From NCBI GenBank assembly GCA_010093485.1, contig MU001502.1, positions 1,756,057 to 1,820,056 on the forward strand: a DNA stretch of 64,000 bases, given 5' to 3'. The notes beneath the pieces are model-generated. The model made no database searches. It saw nothing but the letters and a program-made list of their open reading frames with translations, and was not told where the DNA came from. The stretch's first letter is position 1, and each line of letters opens with the position of its first letter. This DNA is from Karstenula rhodostoma CBS 690.94. Taxonomy: Eukaryota; Ascomycota; Dothideomycetes; Pleosporales; Didymosphaeriaceae. A program made the translations under genes and the position numbers. Shown one piece after another: positions 11,885 to 25,190 of this stretch.

Positions 11885-14240
11885 ATGTGGTCCCGAATCG
11901 TGGCTTCCCTAGCGGTCCTGACCATAAGTGTTACTTCCTCGCCTGTAGCACCCGTCGACAACCTCAATCGTCGCCAAGAAATACCCACCGCTACGCTACC
12001 GGCATGTGCGCAAGTTTCGGTCCTTTTGAACGACAATGAAGCTCCGACCGACGCCCCCCAACCCACGGAAGTTCCTGCAGACCTTGCTCACCAATGCTTG
12101 TTGAGCATACCAATCAATGCGACATCGGCCAAAGCTATCCTTTTCGAGCTGCCGCTCTATCTCAATTGGCAGAGTACGCTTGACGTACTGAAAGACCCAC
12201 CTTCCGAGTACGTAGAAAAGGTACAGGGGCCTATCGACATTCTCGCCGGATTGGACGACATCTCCGCGGCCATTGACAAAGGCGACATTGTGGGTGAATG
12301 GGAGTTTGGCTGGGCGCTTTATAAACTGCTTGGAGCAGCCCACGATGGTCACCTCGCATACATCTTGGATGTCGTGGGTCTGATCTTCTCCTTCAATCGC
12401 CCACTTCCGTTGGTGTCCGTTTCCGAGGACGGTAGCAAGCTGCCCGCTATATTCGCCTACTCCGACGTCCTGGGTTTGCAATTCAAGAACATTTCTTATA
12501 CGCCATCTGCCATTGTCAAGATTGATGGCCAAGATGCCAGTGCATTCCTCGAGGACCTGAGCCAACAAGGCTCTCTCCAAGACCGCGATGCTCTGTACAA
12601 CAACTTGTTTTACAGTCTTGCACAAACCAGTCTGCAAAATGGAGGATCGGGAACGGGTGGATTCACGGGTGGCGGCCGTGGTCGTTACGTGCCACTCAAG
12701 GCGAACACTACCATTGACTTCGCCAACGGTACCACACTTGCCATTGCGAATACTGCCAGAACGTATTTCAACTTCCAAAATATCACGTCAGGCGCGGATT
12801 TAAGGAGGAGTTTCGTTAACGACGGGAACGCAATCGCCAAAACCTTTCGCCCTGACTTGATCACGCCAGTCTCTGTTTTATCGGCCCAAGCCGCAGCACC
12901 GCCACCAGGGTATCCAGTACCAGTCGTTCCCGGACCTCAGAATCTCATCAACGGCTTCTATATTGACGGGCCTGGTTATGAGAATGTAGCCGTTCTCCAA
13001 GTACCAAGCTTTGTCAGCAGCTCTTATGCCGAACTTCCTTTCCAAGCTACTTCGCAAAAGTTCCTCCAGAAGGCATGGAGTGAGGGAAAGACGAAGCTTA
13101 TCATTGATCTACAGGCAAATGGAGGTGGCACTATTTTGCAAGGATAGTGAGTTTGACGTGCTGAGTATGTGTTCCGAGTGCTAATACCTACTAGTGACCT
13201 TTTCAAACAGTTGTTCCCAGCGCTAGATCCATATGGTGGCAACCGCTTCCGCTACAATTCAGCCGTAGATCTGGTCGGCCAGGCTTTTAGTGGAGTTGTT
13301 TCTCAATACCCTCGGGATGCTGGTCTGAAGAACGCTACCTTGAGACTAATTCAAACGAGCTACTTTGACTATCATACCGATCAAACTGTTGACGGCAAAC
13401 CCTTTGAATCGTGGGCACAAAAGGTTGGCCCAAACACTGTGAACGGGGGTATGGTTCCCTATACGAGTATTGCCTGCAATGCTGACAAGACCAGATGATT
13501 ACACCTCTATTACTCGCTGGAACTTGACTGACGTCTACATCCCCTATCAGTCTGGCATCAATATCACAGGATTTTCCAACCTGACTCGATGGAAGTCAGA
13601 GGATATTGTGCTCGTTACCGACGGATACTGTGCATCAACTTGTTCGATCTTTTCGGAATTGATGACCCAACAAGGTCGCGTAAAGACCATTGCATTCGGC
13701 GGTCGGAGCAACTCGAATAGGATCCAGGCGGTCGGCGGCGTCAAAGGCGCCAACGTCTATCAGTGGAGTTTCATTCAGCAGTACGCGGTGCAGGCCATTT
13801 ATTACAACGAGACATTCCAAGATTCGGCACTGAAAGAATATTCCTCGGAAAAAGTGATCAATCGCGGCTACGGCAACGGCATCAATGTCCGCGATGCCGT
13901 TCGATTGGGTGATGATTCCGGTATTGCGCTGCAGTTCAAGTATGAGGAAGCGGATTGCCGCCTTTACTACACGCCGGAGATGACCGTGAACGCTGCTGCA
14001 ATCTGGAAAGCTGCTGCCGATGCCCAATGGAGCGATTCCTCCAAGTGTATTGGTAACGGTGGCTATTACAACCCTTCGAATGCCAGACGCGCGGCTCAGG
14101 GAAAGACTACGACGTTGAGCCCGGCTCGTGGCCAGATGCATGGAGCACAAGCTCTTAGGCAAATGAAAGCCCTGGAGGATACCTTTTCTATAGAAACGGA
14201 ATACCAAATCGAAGCGGGCGACGGGTTCATGCAGCCTTGA
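11885..14240 (+). CDS. Secreted CPAF-like S41 family serine peptidase
   Basis: A predicted extracellular serine protease of the tail-specific/CPAF-like S41 group (fungal relatives include UstP-type peptidases). Exons 11885..13146, 13195..13448 and 13495..14240 give 753 aa. A signal peptide is visible (hydrophobic VASLAVLTISVTS, cleavage near residue 20), followed by a Cys-containing N-domain. A conserved AHDGHLAY holds a likely catalytic His (153 or 156), there is a PDZ-like central part, and DGYCASTCSIFSE holds the probable nucleophile Ser near 553. Several NxT/NxS glycosylation sequons fit secretion. Intron 2 (46 nt) is needed to avoid a stop and gives NGD|DYTS. The ORF extends 5' to 11633, but the ATG at 11885 starts the signal peptide. 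The substrate is unknown. The next gene downstream is also secreted. Confidence 0.85.
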
Positions 14241-15845
14241 GCAGTCGGGGAGTCGTAGCCATGACCTCCGTGGTAAAAAGGTGGAGATTCCTGGAAGGAG
14301 CGATGTTGACGCACATACGAAGCATCTGGACGCCACCACGCCCGATTTCGCTGTGTTTTGACGGAATGTGGATTGAATGTACAATATTGCCGCATGTGCG
14401 ATGGTCATGTAGCGTTAAAGCGAACAATGATACGAGTGTTTCCTCCGCATCTTCCGTCGCAATCCTTTTGATTGCAACGTAAATCCTTACGCGAGCCGAA
14501 TGCTACAACGAAAATAACCCCTGCAGTTGCACGAAGCTTCTGGAAAAGGCATATCGCCGAGCGCTGACGCCACGCGCAGCAACACCGGTATACTCGAAAC
14601 ATGTATAGGGCGGGCGGCCCGAGCATCACAGCCTCGTTGGCGTATTGAGGGGCCTGAAGTCGTGATGGCCCTGAGCCTCGGGCGGTGTGTTTCCCTGGTC
14701 GCCCGAAATAGAAAACCACCCTCTTTGCATCCGCGCTCTGAGGAACTTCTTTGCGGCGTAGAGGTGAGACTTTTGATTTTCGCAAGAATAGCCAGACCTT
14801 GCGGAGAGCGTCGTGACGTCGGGGCTCAGGTGGAATGGAGAAGCTGGTACGGGTTCGCTTCCAGGAACGACCGGAGTGGCGGAGACGTGGAGAAACGGTT
14901 CGCTTGGGGGCCTCCACACTCCCCTTTCATCGTTCTCGCCCTCGTCCCCGCGACAGCGCATGGCGGGCCATCTCGCTGCATCCTCAGTCTGTGTCACCCT
15001 GGATGCATGAGACAGATGCCAATCTCACAGAGAACATGTCATGCCCGCGAAGCACATTTGGGGGTAACACAGATAGACCACGGCTGGCGTGTCTAGCAAT
15101 CATCGCCGGGCGTGATAGTGGCCAGGGTCCGATGCGTACCTGCGTCGGCCAATCGCAACATGTACAATCCAGGTCCCCGGTATAGGAGGCTTATTTGCGG
15201 CACGTGGGCGATGCCACGAGTGCATGGAGCGGTGGGTGTAGGGCTCGGGTAAGCTGGTGATTTGGCCGTGGGCAATGCGCGCCACGGCTTGCAAGGGGAG
15301 GTGCCGTGTAAGAGTAGGATTGGGCGTTCGCTGAGACTGAGAGTACGATTATGCTCCCCGTGGCGAATGTCGATGGAAGCCTGCAGACGCATGGTCGAAC
15401 CCTGTCTCCGCTGCATGTACCTCTACGGCGCCTCCAACGTTCAGCAGACCCTTTGCGACGCGTCATTGCATGCTCTTTTGGAGAATTTGAGTGACTGGTA
15501 CTACATCGCGATATGTACACGCCGCGAAGTCCGGATGGATGTTCCTCGTGCAGATTTCTCCTTGGTATTCGCGCGAGTGTATACTGCGCTGTTGGGAGTA
15601 ACCTCATTGACGTCGATTAGCTGGGGTTAAATCCATCTATGATGAACCCTTCCTTAGGTTCAAATTACGCTCACGCACATCTGCCTTGGTGGCAGCTGAG
15701 GCCCAATCAGCAAATGGGGGCGACGCCACCCCTGCCGGTTGTTCACCCACCGTGATTATTCAATCCGGCCTAGAGCACCGCAGGGATTCAGTTCCGCCAT
15801 CACTGCACCTGAGCATCAAGCACGAATGACACAGGCTACCACATG
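14241..15845. other. Gene-free region, S41 peptidase-AA7 oxidase
   Basis: About 1.6 kb with no convincing gene. ORFs of 100-190 codons on both strands overlap heavily and show no family motif. The region ends in the promoter of the AA7 oxidase gene. Confidence 0.4.
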
Positions 15846-15852
15846 TATAAAT
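15846..15852 (+). promoter_or_regulatory. TATA box of the AA7 oxidase gene
   Basis: TATAAAT lies 124 bp upstream of the ATG at 15976, followed by a pyrimidine-rich start region (15858-15905). The spacing fits a fungal TATA promoter with a leader of roughly 60-90 nt. It is inferred from sequence only. Confidence 0.5.
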
Positions 15853-15975
15853 TGTTCGCCTTCCCGTTGCCTTGTTGCTCTTCACTTGCTGAGCGTCTCC
15901 CTTCAAGTCGACAATCGTTAGGGACTTCGTCGACCAAGCACGACAATTCACCAAGGATCTTCTATTTTCGCTAAT

Positions 15976-17639
15976 ATGAAGTTCCTCTCCACATTTACTG
16001 CGGGACTACTGGCCGCGGGCCATGCTGCTGCCGCTCCCAGCAAGGCGGCTGATGCCTGCTTGAAGGGAAAAAAGGTCCCAGCTAGCTACCCTGGCGATGC
16101 CGCTTACGACGAGCTTGCCGAGCCCTTCAACTTGCGTCTCCAGTACAAGCCAGCTGCGATTGTGCTTCCAGAGACCAACACGCACGTCCAGGATGCGGTC
16201 ATCTGCGCCTCGCAGAGCGGCCTCAAGGTCCAGGCCAAGTCGGGAGGTCACTCATACGCTAGCTTCAGCACTGGAGGAAAAAACGGCTCGTTGAGTATGT
16301 CACCTGCATCGATCCTAATTTCGTTCACTAACGGTTTACAGTTATCGATCTCCAGCCCCTCCAGAACATTGAGCTCGACAAGACCACCAACATCGTGAAG
16401 GTTGGCGGTGGTGTTCGTCTTGGTAACCTCGCCCAGGGCGTGTGGGACCAGGGCGAGCGTGCCATCTCTCACGGTACCTGCCCCGGCGTTGGTATTGGTG
16501 GCCATTTCACCCACGGCGGTTACGGTCACACTTCCCGTAACTGGGGCATCGCTCTCGACCACATCGTTGGCCTCGATGTGGTCACTGCCGACGGCAAGTT
16601 GCTTCACGCAACCGCCACCGAGAACAAAGAGCTTTTCTGGGCTCTCCGCGGTGCGGCCGAATCATTCGGTATCGTCACCAACTTCTACCTCCGCACTCAG
16701 GCAGCTCCTGAAGTCATCACCTACTTCCAGCTCCAGTGGGGCGACACGCTGTTCAAGAACAAGAAGGCGTTCACCGACACTTTCCTCCACATTCAGACTT
16801 TCTCGCAGAACGCATCTGTGGTGGACAACCGTATTTCCTACGGTATCTACCTTGATGGAAACGCCACTTACAACTTGGGCGGCACTTTCTTTGGCACTAG
16901 TGCTGAGTTCAACAGTGAGTGACACCCGTCTTCTGAAACTCAAATTGTGATGTGTTTGCAATCACGGTGGAACTCCTACCATTGAAATGCAACTCACTTA
17001 CACAGTCACTGAGTTTACACCACCCGAGCTTTACTGACAACTACAGGCACTATCTTGCCCGAGCTTCGCCGCGGCACTGCCCCGCCGACCCACATCACCG
17101 TTCAGGAGTACGCGTGGATCCCGTACCTGATCCTTATGTCCGACAAGACCGATATCAAGGAGCCTCTGACCGGATACGACGATCACGACACCTTCTTCGC
17201 CAAGTCCATCACCGTTCCCGAAGCTGATGGCGGTCTCACCGCGACTACCCTAAACAACTTCTGGGACTACATCAGCAAGCCTGCGCCGTACTCGTACTTT
17301 GTCATCATCAACCTGTACGGCGGGCCCGGCTCCGCCATCAACACCAAGGACACCAAGTTCGCCGCCTACAACGACCGCGACTCCCTCTGGGTCTTCCAGA
17401 ACTACGGCACCAACCCCACGTCTCTGGACTACATCAACGGCATCAACGACGTCATCATCAAGAGCCAGCCGCAAACACACTTCGGCGCTTACCTCAACTA
17501 CGTGGACCCGTCGTACAGCGCCAAGGAGGCGCATGAGTTGTACTATGGGGAGGAGCTGTACAGCAAGCTTGCTACGCTTAAGAAGAAGTACGACCCGAAG
17601 CAGGTGTTTTGGATGCCGCAGGCTATTGGCGTGAACTAA
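15976..17639 (+). CDS. Secreted AA7 FAD-linked carbohydrate oxidase (berberine-bridge family)
   Basis: Predicted to oxidise the reducing end of oligosaccharides to lactones, making H2O2, outside the cell. Exons 15976..16294, 16342..16914 and 17047..17639 give 494 aa. Order: signal peptide (MKFLSTFTAGLLAAGHAAA), FAD-binding domain with SGGHSY (His92) and HGTCPGVGIGGH (Cys153), substrate domain, and C-terminal BBE segment (DPKQVFWMPQ). His plus Cys in these two motifs is the bicovalent FAD attachment of glucooligosaccharide/chitooligosaccharide oxidases (AA7), which have an open active site. The splice phases are unambiguous. The BBE tail is usually followed by an RNPQS-like ending; here it reads MPQAIGVN. 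The substrate cannot be read from sequence; secondary-metabolite oxidases share the fold, but the signal peptide and lack of a cluster favour a carbohydrate substrate. Confidence 0.9.
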
Positions 17640-17970
17640 GTGAGGAGGGGTATGCATAGCGTGGCGTACATGATTTATTGGGCATTGCTATTGTGGGGTG
17701 AGAGCATATAGGTGTGGTGTGGATATATATTTCCTGCGCATATAGAGGGAATGTATGCTTCGAAGTTACGAGGTTGTCGTTGCCGTCGTCCAGAACGGAG
17801 GATCATAGCGCGCACGTGTGGGAAACAACAGAGGTTCTGCACCGTCTCCCATAGGTGCTGATAATCATTAGCCAGGGAAGATCTTGCCCAAGCAGCCTCT
17901 CGTCACGTCTTGTTCCGATGCAATGTCTTTCACAACGACAAGCACTCTATTGTGGTCTGCTTCAGGGGGC
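17640..17970. other. AA7 oxidase 3' flank
   Basis: Holds the probable 3' UTR, with TATATATTT near 17722, then a unique stretch up to the first recognisable repeat box at 17971. No gene is seen. Confidence 0.4.
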
Positions 17971-20956
17971 TTTGGTCCAAAGAACCACATGGTACCCCCG
18001 CGAGTTCATTTGTAGAGGGAAGCCCACTGAACGCCCGCCAGACCGGCGAGAACACCATTCAGAGTAATCAAGGCCCCTTTTAGTCGGAAGAACCACATAC
18101 CAAGTTCAGAATGCACTTTTAGTGGGAAGATCGATAAGCTGTAGAGTGAAGAAGAGCAGTATTATTGGCATAAACGAGTGTTGTATACCTGGCGATGCTT
18201 GGTGATGACTAAGGTCCTTATCAAAATAGACATGCCGATCCTCGATATTTGGTGGTGAGGAGTGTGACGCACAGCGACGAGGAAATTGCGTAGATTGCGA
18301 AATTCGGACATATTTAGTCGTCGGAGGCATCGAATACATGTGAATGTTTGAGAACACGAAAAGCCATACTGATGTCTGTTGTGTCATTTCGTTACAGCTA
18401 CGCTAACTCCACCCACCCCGCGGAGACATGAACTTGAAATCATCGTTTTTTAGAATGTCTCCCAGGCACATGAGCTAACTGCTGGGCTGATTCTCGACTC
18501 CGGGATCTCATGTATCGAGGTTGAAGTTATTCTTTGTGAGCTGAGCTCGGTGGTGTGTAAAGAACTCGGGGTGAGGGAGGAGGTGATATTTATATCCTCG
18601 TGAGTGAGCGGGTCATTTGGAAGAGTCATGGTGTGGACATCAAGGTTCTTCGTGTGTTTGTGGGGACTTCTGGTAGCGCGATCAGGCCATGATCCGCTTC
18701 AAGGCGGTATTTGAGAAAGCGGCAGAGAAAACACATGGAGTCTAGCATTTGTCCTTTTTCACACAGGGCGCACATAGTGAATTGTGCGAGAAATTTTAGC
18801 GAGCTGGGCTCAGTGTTGTGCAGACCTTGTACATTCCGGTTGTCTGTTTCTACGGACCATGGGGATGAATCGTACTGTGTTGGCATGTCTGTACTGAGTT
18901 CCCGCAGAGCGGCAAGACCACGCCATGTTCCGAAGCTATTTTCTTAACAAACCGGACTATCGGCACATGCAATCAAGTTCAACGTGGTTTTAGACGCCGA
19001 GTCCACATGCGTCCTCTGTCGATACATTTTCATGACCTAGGCCCGACGGTGTGTGGAGTTGCTGACGGAAGCTCTGGGGTGATTTTGTGTATCCCAGAGT
19101 TCCTGAAGTGGTTTGAGGCCTCTACACAACGAAAGTACATCGAAGTAGGCTTGGCGTATCTTAGCGGGAACATGCAGCGATCTGGTTGTAAGTTCTCAAT
19201 GTCCGCAGAACAATCACATACGACAAATTTCTCGGAAATCTTCTTCCGAGAACCACATCAATTGGTTGAATTTGGTTTTATCATATTCAAGACGGGCTAG
19301 ATCGTGAGTGGAAGATAGAAGGCCATGGTGAGGTATTTGTGTCCCTTCGAGTTGCTGACCTAGAAATCTTCTTTTAGACGGAGCTCAGGAGTGGCACGTC
19401 TACTCGCCTCCATGTACCAGAACGCAGACATACGTTCCACTTGTGGTGTTTTTGACGGCGTTGCGCAACGAGCACATCGCTCGCTATTTTCTGTGTTTTG
19501 AGTTCTGGGGACCATATTGTGCTCCAGAAGCTTGGGTTAGAGAACTGAGCCTGGTCGTGTGGAGAGAAGTAAATTGTGACAATGGGATTTATTCATGCTT
19601 CCTGGAGCGCCTGATTTGGAAAACTTTGAGATAGACTGGGTGGGAGCGTTACATCCATGACGTAGTTGCTCTCATATAGGGGATAACAGCCAATATTCGC
19701 TTCATATCCTTCTTCGTGAGCGCCTCGCGGTGAGCACATGATGGGGCGTTTGAAAGCTTTTCAGTCCCGGAATGCACAAGAAAGTGGGTTTGTACAGTCT
19801 TTCGTTTTGATAGAACTGAACCTGATTGTGTGGAGTATCTATGCTTTTTCAAGCGTCGCCATCGCCTTCAAGCGGCATAGAGATCTCCACACAACAAGGG
19901 CACATGAGCAAGGTTCGGCAAAGGAAATTAGACATGGGCCGTCAGTGATTCGATTTTGAAGAGTCGGAAAGCAAGCACATGCACTGCTTCCTGGACCTAA
20001 TCTTAACCCGGAACCCATCGGGTGTTTATACCGCTGTTTTGAGTGCGTAGAGGTCGAGCGTGCGGACAGCTTGAAACGAATATGGAAGTATTTAGATCTT
20101 AGAAATCTGCATCGACGGGCCGCTGACCAATAATTGCCAAAACGGTGTGAGTATACTTGGACGAATTTGGCGTGACTCACAGGTATGTCCGATACTTTGT
20201 AAACAATTTAGACCCAGAGACCACATAAGATCTCCGTCCTCCTTTTTTTGATAAGTAGAGCTCGAGTGTGCAGAGAGCCTCGTAACGGAAACGTATATAT
20301 TCATACCTCAGGCGGCCGTTGTATAGGGCTGCGTCATGGGCTGAGCAAGAAGAGTATGAGTATGTCCAGGCGAACTCGGCGCACCCACACTCACTATTTG
20401 GAACAAGAGCATCACAAAATGTTGATCATGTTCTAGATCCGGAAACCACGTCATGTGTTCCCGCAAAGACTTTTGGTGATCAAGCTCAATATTGCTTGTG
20501 GAGAAGCAGGGACTGGATGTCTGATGTATACATACTCACAGAAACTCCTTTTTAAGACTGCATGATGAGTTTTGCAAGAAAGGTATGAGTGCATCTCGGC
20601 GACCTTGGTGCAGCCACATGGCAGATGGAGCATGTGCCTTCTTAAGCGATTCCACAGCAGGCATCGTTAGGCTCTTTGCGATATTATGGGGCCGGAAACC
20701 ACATGGAGGCAGGTTTAACGACCTTTTCAGTGAGCAAGCACAACGTCTGTGTAGAGTGGAAGAGGGTGATATGAGCGGGATTTATGTTGCTCGACCGGCG
20801 TCTGTCGGAACAAAGAAGAATACCATGGCATATCCATGAGCTATCGAGTAACGATGGTAAACGCCTTGTTCGTTTGCGTTAGCCACATACGAGGTGCGGT
20901 CTACGGTACAGGTACAAATACGACAAGGGTATCTAATAAGCAGGATACGTAAATAA

Positions 20957-21110
20957 TTTTAACCGGTGCCTCCAGACAACGCATATATGATGGCTTCTTA
21001 GTTGGTTTTAGACTCAGCCACCACATGAGCTGTCTATGTCGTCAATTTTAGTGAGCAAAGCTCAGCAGCGTGTGGAAGAGTTAGGATATGATTTTGGGGA
21101 GTATTCATAC
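20957..21110 (+). repeat. Array unit, older part (A-B-C-T)
   Basis: A-box TTTTAA at 20957, B-box TTTTAGAC at 21006 ending CCACATGAG, C-box TTTTAG at 21046 with CTCAGCAGCGTGTGG, and T-box TATTCATAC at 21102-21110. The spacings 49/40/56 match the units at 24-25 kb, 3-4 kb away. Confidence 0.75.
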
Positions 21111-21497
21111 CGCGAATCTGTCCTGAAAGAGAGAAGGGACGCCTTTTTGAAGATGATGGTGAGTATCATCAAATTTTCCCATTGGTCGGGGAAGGCCGAA
21201 GTGGAAGCTCACATGAGAGCAGGCGGACGGGACAGGAGAAGCCTCTCCGGGCCCTGATGATTGTTTCAGGGCGGAGCATGTGCCATCTTCCCACTGACTG
21301 TTTCCTCCATAACCGCATGTGCCAAAGCATCCTTCCTTTTGGAAGGCCTTAGATTGTAATAGGAGAGGCGCTGGTCTAGCCCCTCCTGAAATAATTGGTC
21401 ACTATGGACTTGGGTGACAGTGGTAATCACCGTTACTGGCACCCTGTTCGTAAGGTGTTCTTGTCAACAAACTACTATATGAGGGCTGTACCCGAAT

Positions 21498-21649
21498 TTT
21501 TAGTCGCCTCCGGACAGGGCACATCAGTTTTCAATGTCATCATTTTTAATCCCAGCCACAAATACATGTAGCGCTCCCAAAAGTGCTTTGGCAAAACCTG
21601 AAGGTAAAAGTATCCGATTAAAGACCCACAAGTTGAGGGATATTCATAT
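21498..21649 (+). repeat. Array unit, older part
   Basis: A-box TTTTAG at 21498 running to GGCACATC, B-box TTTTAA at 21544, a weak C-box near 21585, and T-box TATTCATAT at 21641. The spacings 46/41/56 fit the array rule even though the C-box is worn. Confidence 0.65.
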
Positions 21650-24136
21650 TCTCGGGATAAGCTTGTCCCAAAGAAGAAATGCTAGCGGGTTCAGCGAATA
21701 GGTGTAGGCTAATAACGGTGAACATAATCGTCTCCAAACATTGGAAAGTGAAGTGTGGGCGTTAGAAGGGAAGTGAAGAGCCGACCGATCGCACGGGAAA
21801 TAGCTAGGTCGACATCGAACTTTGAGTCGCACACAACGGAGCGCATGGATTGTCGCAGGCTGGTTTTGAGTCAACTCCCGACAACATGACACCATTGAGT
21901 GAGCCGTTTTTGAGTGCTGAGAGCATTGAGTGTGCCAGAAAAACATCTCGACTTGTGGTGTTTGATAGTTTCACGGCTTGGGGCCTCTATGGAAGTGCAG
22001 GTGACCTCTGCGTAGTAAACAGCGATGGAGATCGGCATCATCATCTTGCATGTCCGTAACAGACGATTCCAAGCACATACTGGAATTACCTACGTGACCG
22101 GGCATGCGAGTCATGTATTTCCTGGGTTATCTGAAACAAAAGCACAAGTCTTTTGTATGCGTTGTAGTTTTTATTCTCCTCGAGCGCATACCGACACTAC
22201 TATGGGCTTTTAGGCGAGTTGAGAAGATTATCTGAGTGTGGAGAAGAAGAAAGGTGTCATAGCAAAAGTAGTTTATGCTTCTTTGTTCCTCATTGATTCA
22301 CAGAACAGTGGAACCTCATCGTACCGTATCTATGAGAGAATGATGATGGGGCCATCAACGTCTCCTAGGATTAACCAAGACGCAGCCGCAGTCTTATATC
22401 AGTGGGACGGCACGGATACGATGAAGCGAGCTGCGCATGCACAGGCTCGATAAGTGCTTTCAGGTCATACCAGGCGAAACACATGACCACACTCCGTCCC
22501 GATTTTTAGTCCCTCCTCGAAGAAACATCATTTCGTTCTCGTCAGCTTTTAGAGAAACTCTGAATCATGTGTGTGGTAGCGGGATCATCTTCTTGATTAG
22601 AGATAACTTGTTGGGGCGATAATTAGCATCATCATTCTTTCTCCACTCCCTACAGCTTACACACGCAGTATCTCTCGAATCACTTTGCTCAAGCAAAAAA
22701 ACAAAAACCCTTTTTTCTTAGAGGCCATCGAGCCCGCTTTGTCGGCACCTCCGACAGAATGCATGAGTGCTGTCGTGAACTTTTTTGCCTCTTCAGGAGT
22801 GACATGTGAAGAGTCTGTCGATGTGACTTAGTCTAATAAGCCTATCAGCCTGGCGAAAATGGCGTTTTGGAAGACAGCGAAGCCATGTATATGTGTGGTA
22901 GAGAGATGCTGCTAGGATTCGTATTCATGCTTTGGACCACCCGCCCTTTGGTAAGGTGTTCGCAACGGAGTGACCCATCCAGGCAAAGGGAGAAAAATAT
23001 TCCCATACTCCTGTACATGAGTTGCAACGCAGGACCAGAATTTTTTAAGTGCCATGCATATATTACTATAGCGGCATCCCTTGGCCTTCCATTGAATCGC
23101 CTTGTAGTCTTCAACCACGAGGAGTACATGAGACCGTAGTGTATGATTTTCAGTCGCTCGAAGCGCAGCTCATACAAGGGATCTTAGGTGGTTTTGAGCC
23201 CAAGCAAGCACATATACTTCGACCTCATATCTTTTAGTGATACTAGAAAATTGTGCGTGTGGTAACAGATGCCGTTCTGTGAGGCTTCTATATCATTCCC
23301 CAGCCTTTTTATAGAATGATAAATTTCATGTGAGAAATCAGTGGCGAGCATAACCTCCTCTTTAATTTATTCCAGGCTTCACGATTTTATGATTCCTGAC
23401 AGCAGTCACAAGAGCAACTTATAACGATGTCCGAACCTCCATTGTGATACGCAGCCGAACAGCACATGTCGTTGAGCTCTTGGGTTTTTTGTGCCGTCAG
23501 GAAGCACATGCTTTTTATTTCTGTCGCTTCTAGTCTCTTACCGAAGCACATCAAATGTTTGCCAGTACCTTTTAGTTCAGCCAGCATATCGATCTCATGG
23601 TTTGACTTTTTTGGAGTCCCCAAAAGGGCTGTGTCGTAGAAGCTACGTCGTGGGAGGTATTTATACATATCCAACTTTTAGCGTCGTAGATTCCGAACTC
23701 GCGCACGTTGGCAATAATGAGCACCATTACCCCTGCGAATTATCTGATAAAATTCTGGGATGGTGGGAGACAGCAAGGGCAAAGCGTGTGCAGGAGTTTG
23801 TAGTTAGCTTTCCCAAGCCTCCAGGAAAAACCAATATCGTTGGGAGACATTTCTTTTTCGTCCCGGACACACAGGAGACATGGTATGAAGTTAATCCAGT
23901 TTTCAATCTCAACGAGCAGATCTATTCACAAGGGCTGTTTTGTGTAACAAGAAAGGCGTTACAGAAGAAAGTATTTATACGCAAGCCCCCAACGCTATGA
24001 TCAAATCACACACATATGGGCTTGAAGTAACGATGATCAATATCACCAACCTGTTGTCAAATCTCAAGAAACAAGGGCTCAATTCCTCAAGAGCTGGAAA
24101 ATCTGCATGCAAGGAATGGACCTTTTTGGTCAAGGG

Positions 24137-24286
24137 ATTCAGTCGCCCTCCAAGGAGAGAACATGAGATCTATCTCCAACCTTTTTTGAGATCCAGAGGC
24201 CATCACAAGGTGTTTGCTAGGCTTTTCAAGCGCGAGATAAAGCAGTAGTGTAAAGAAAAAGGTAGTATCCAAGCAGGTATTTATGC
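24137..24286 (+). repeat. Array unit (A-B-C-T)
   Basis: A-box ATTCAG at 24137 running to GAGAACATG, B-box TTTTGA at 24184, C-box TTTTCA at 24223 followed by a GTGTAAAG patch, and T-box TATTTATGC at 24278. Spacings are 47/39/55. Confidence 0.75.
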
Positions 24287-24430
24287 ACTTCACAGGGCAG
24301 CTTTACGCGCTAGTTGGAACTCGATATGACGTCGGACTGTGATGATGATCATGAGGAATATTGCTGGTTTGGGTTGAGTACGACACATGGCCACAAAACG
24401 ACACCGCTCATTACAATGTCTTTTGGCGGT

Positions 24431-24583
24431 TTTTAGCCAACGTCGTCCACAGGGAGAACATTGGGTGTTGCATTGCATATTTTCAGACCCAGAGGACATT
24501 GCAAGATTATATCTGAGTTTTTAGAGCTCGAGATCGAGAGGTAGTATGAAGAAGAATGAAGCTTCCAGGCGCGATATTTATAC
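24431..24583 (+). repeat. Array unit (A-B-C-T), well preserved
   Basis: A-box TTTTAG at 24431 ending GAGAACATTG, B-box TTTTCAGACCC at 24480 ending GGACATTG, C-box TTTTAGAGCTCGAG at 24519, and T-box TATTTATAC at 24575. Spacings are 49/39/56. Confidence 0.8.
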
Positions 24584-24746
24584 TTTTTCTGGGTGATCTT
24601 GCTGAGCGACGATATCAGACCTTGTTATCCGGCCTGATTGTTATGGAGATGAAGGCCAGCACTGACAGACTTGCACATCGTCCACCAGAATCTCAGAGAC
24701 ACAGAGAGCTTCCAGGACACAGCCTAACATCAGAGTCAACATCCAG

Positions 24747-24900
24747 TTTTAGTGAACGTCCCTCGACGGAGAGAACATGGGCGATTCGTGTGTATGCTTT
24801 TAGATTCCGAGAACATGCGTCGCATGGCTAGTACTTTTGAAACTCGATCCTGAGCGGTAGCGTGATGAGAAAAGGTAGCGCCCACGGGGGATATTTATGT
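24747..24900 (+). repeat. Array unit (A-B-C-T), well preserved
   Basis: A-box TTTTAG at 24747 ending GAGAACATG at 24779, B-box TTTTAG at 24798 ending GAACATG at 24817, C-box TTTTGA at 24835, and T-box TATTTATGT at 24892. Spacings are 51/37/57. Confidence 0.8.
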
Positions 24901-25036
24901 CACTCCTGCCCGTGAACCTGAAATGCCCTGTCGATTATCAACACGGCCAGTAACTTGAGCCGTCCATGGCCCTCTTAAGATCTACGACCACCCCCAAGAC
25001 ACCACGACACAGCCCATTCTCGACAACGGTTCCAGA

Positions 25037-25190
25037 TTTTAGCCTGCCATCAGCCCAGAAACAACATAGTCCCGGAAGTGTTCCTTTTGTAGACCCCAAA
25101 ATCCACATGCGCTTACATGTTCTTGTTTTTTGGTCTAGCACGAGGTGTGTAGAGAGCACGCAAAGGCCTGATAGCACACCATATACATAT
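25037..25190 (+). repeat. Array unit (A-B-C-T)
   Basis: A-box TTTTAG at 25037 ending ACAACATAG, B-box TTTTGTAGACC at 25085 ending CCACATG, C-box near 25126 with GTGTGTAGAGAG, and a T-box variant TATACATAT at 25182. Spacings are 48/41/56. Confidence 0.75.

Noticed and set aside
14527..15096. 189-codon plus-strand frame between the two secreted enzymes
   Set aside because: Overlaps two long minus-strand frames (14405-14917 and 14626-14997), has erratic composition and no motif.
21331..21346. Small hairpin CCTTCC-TTTT-GGAAGG inside the array
   Set aside because: A six-base stem found once; not repeated in other units, so probably chance.
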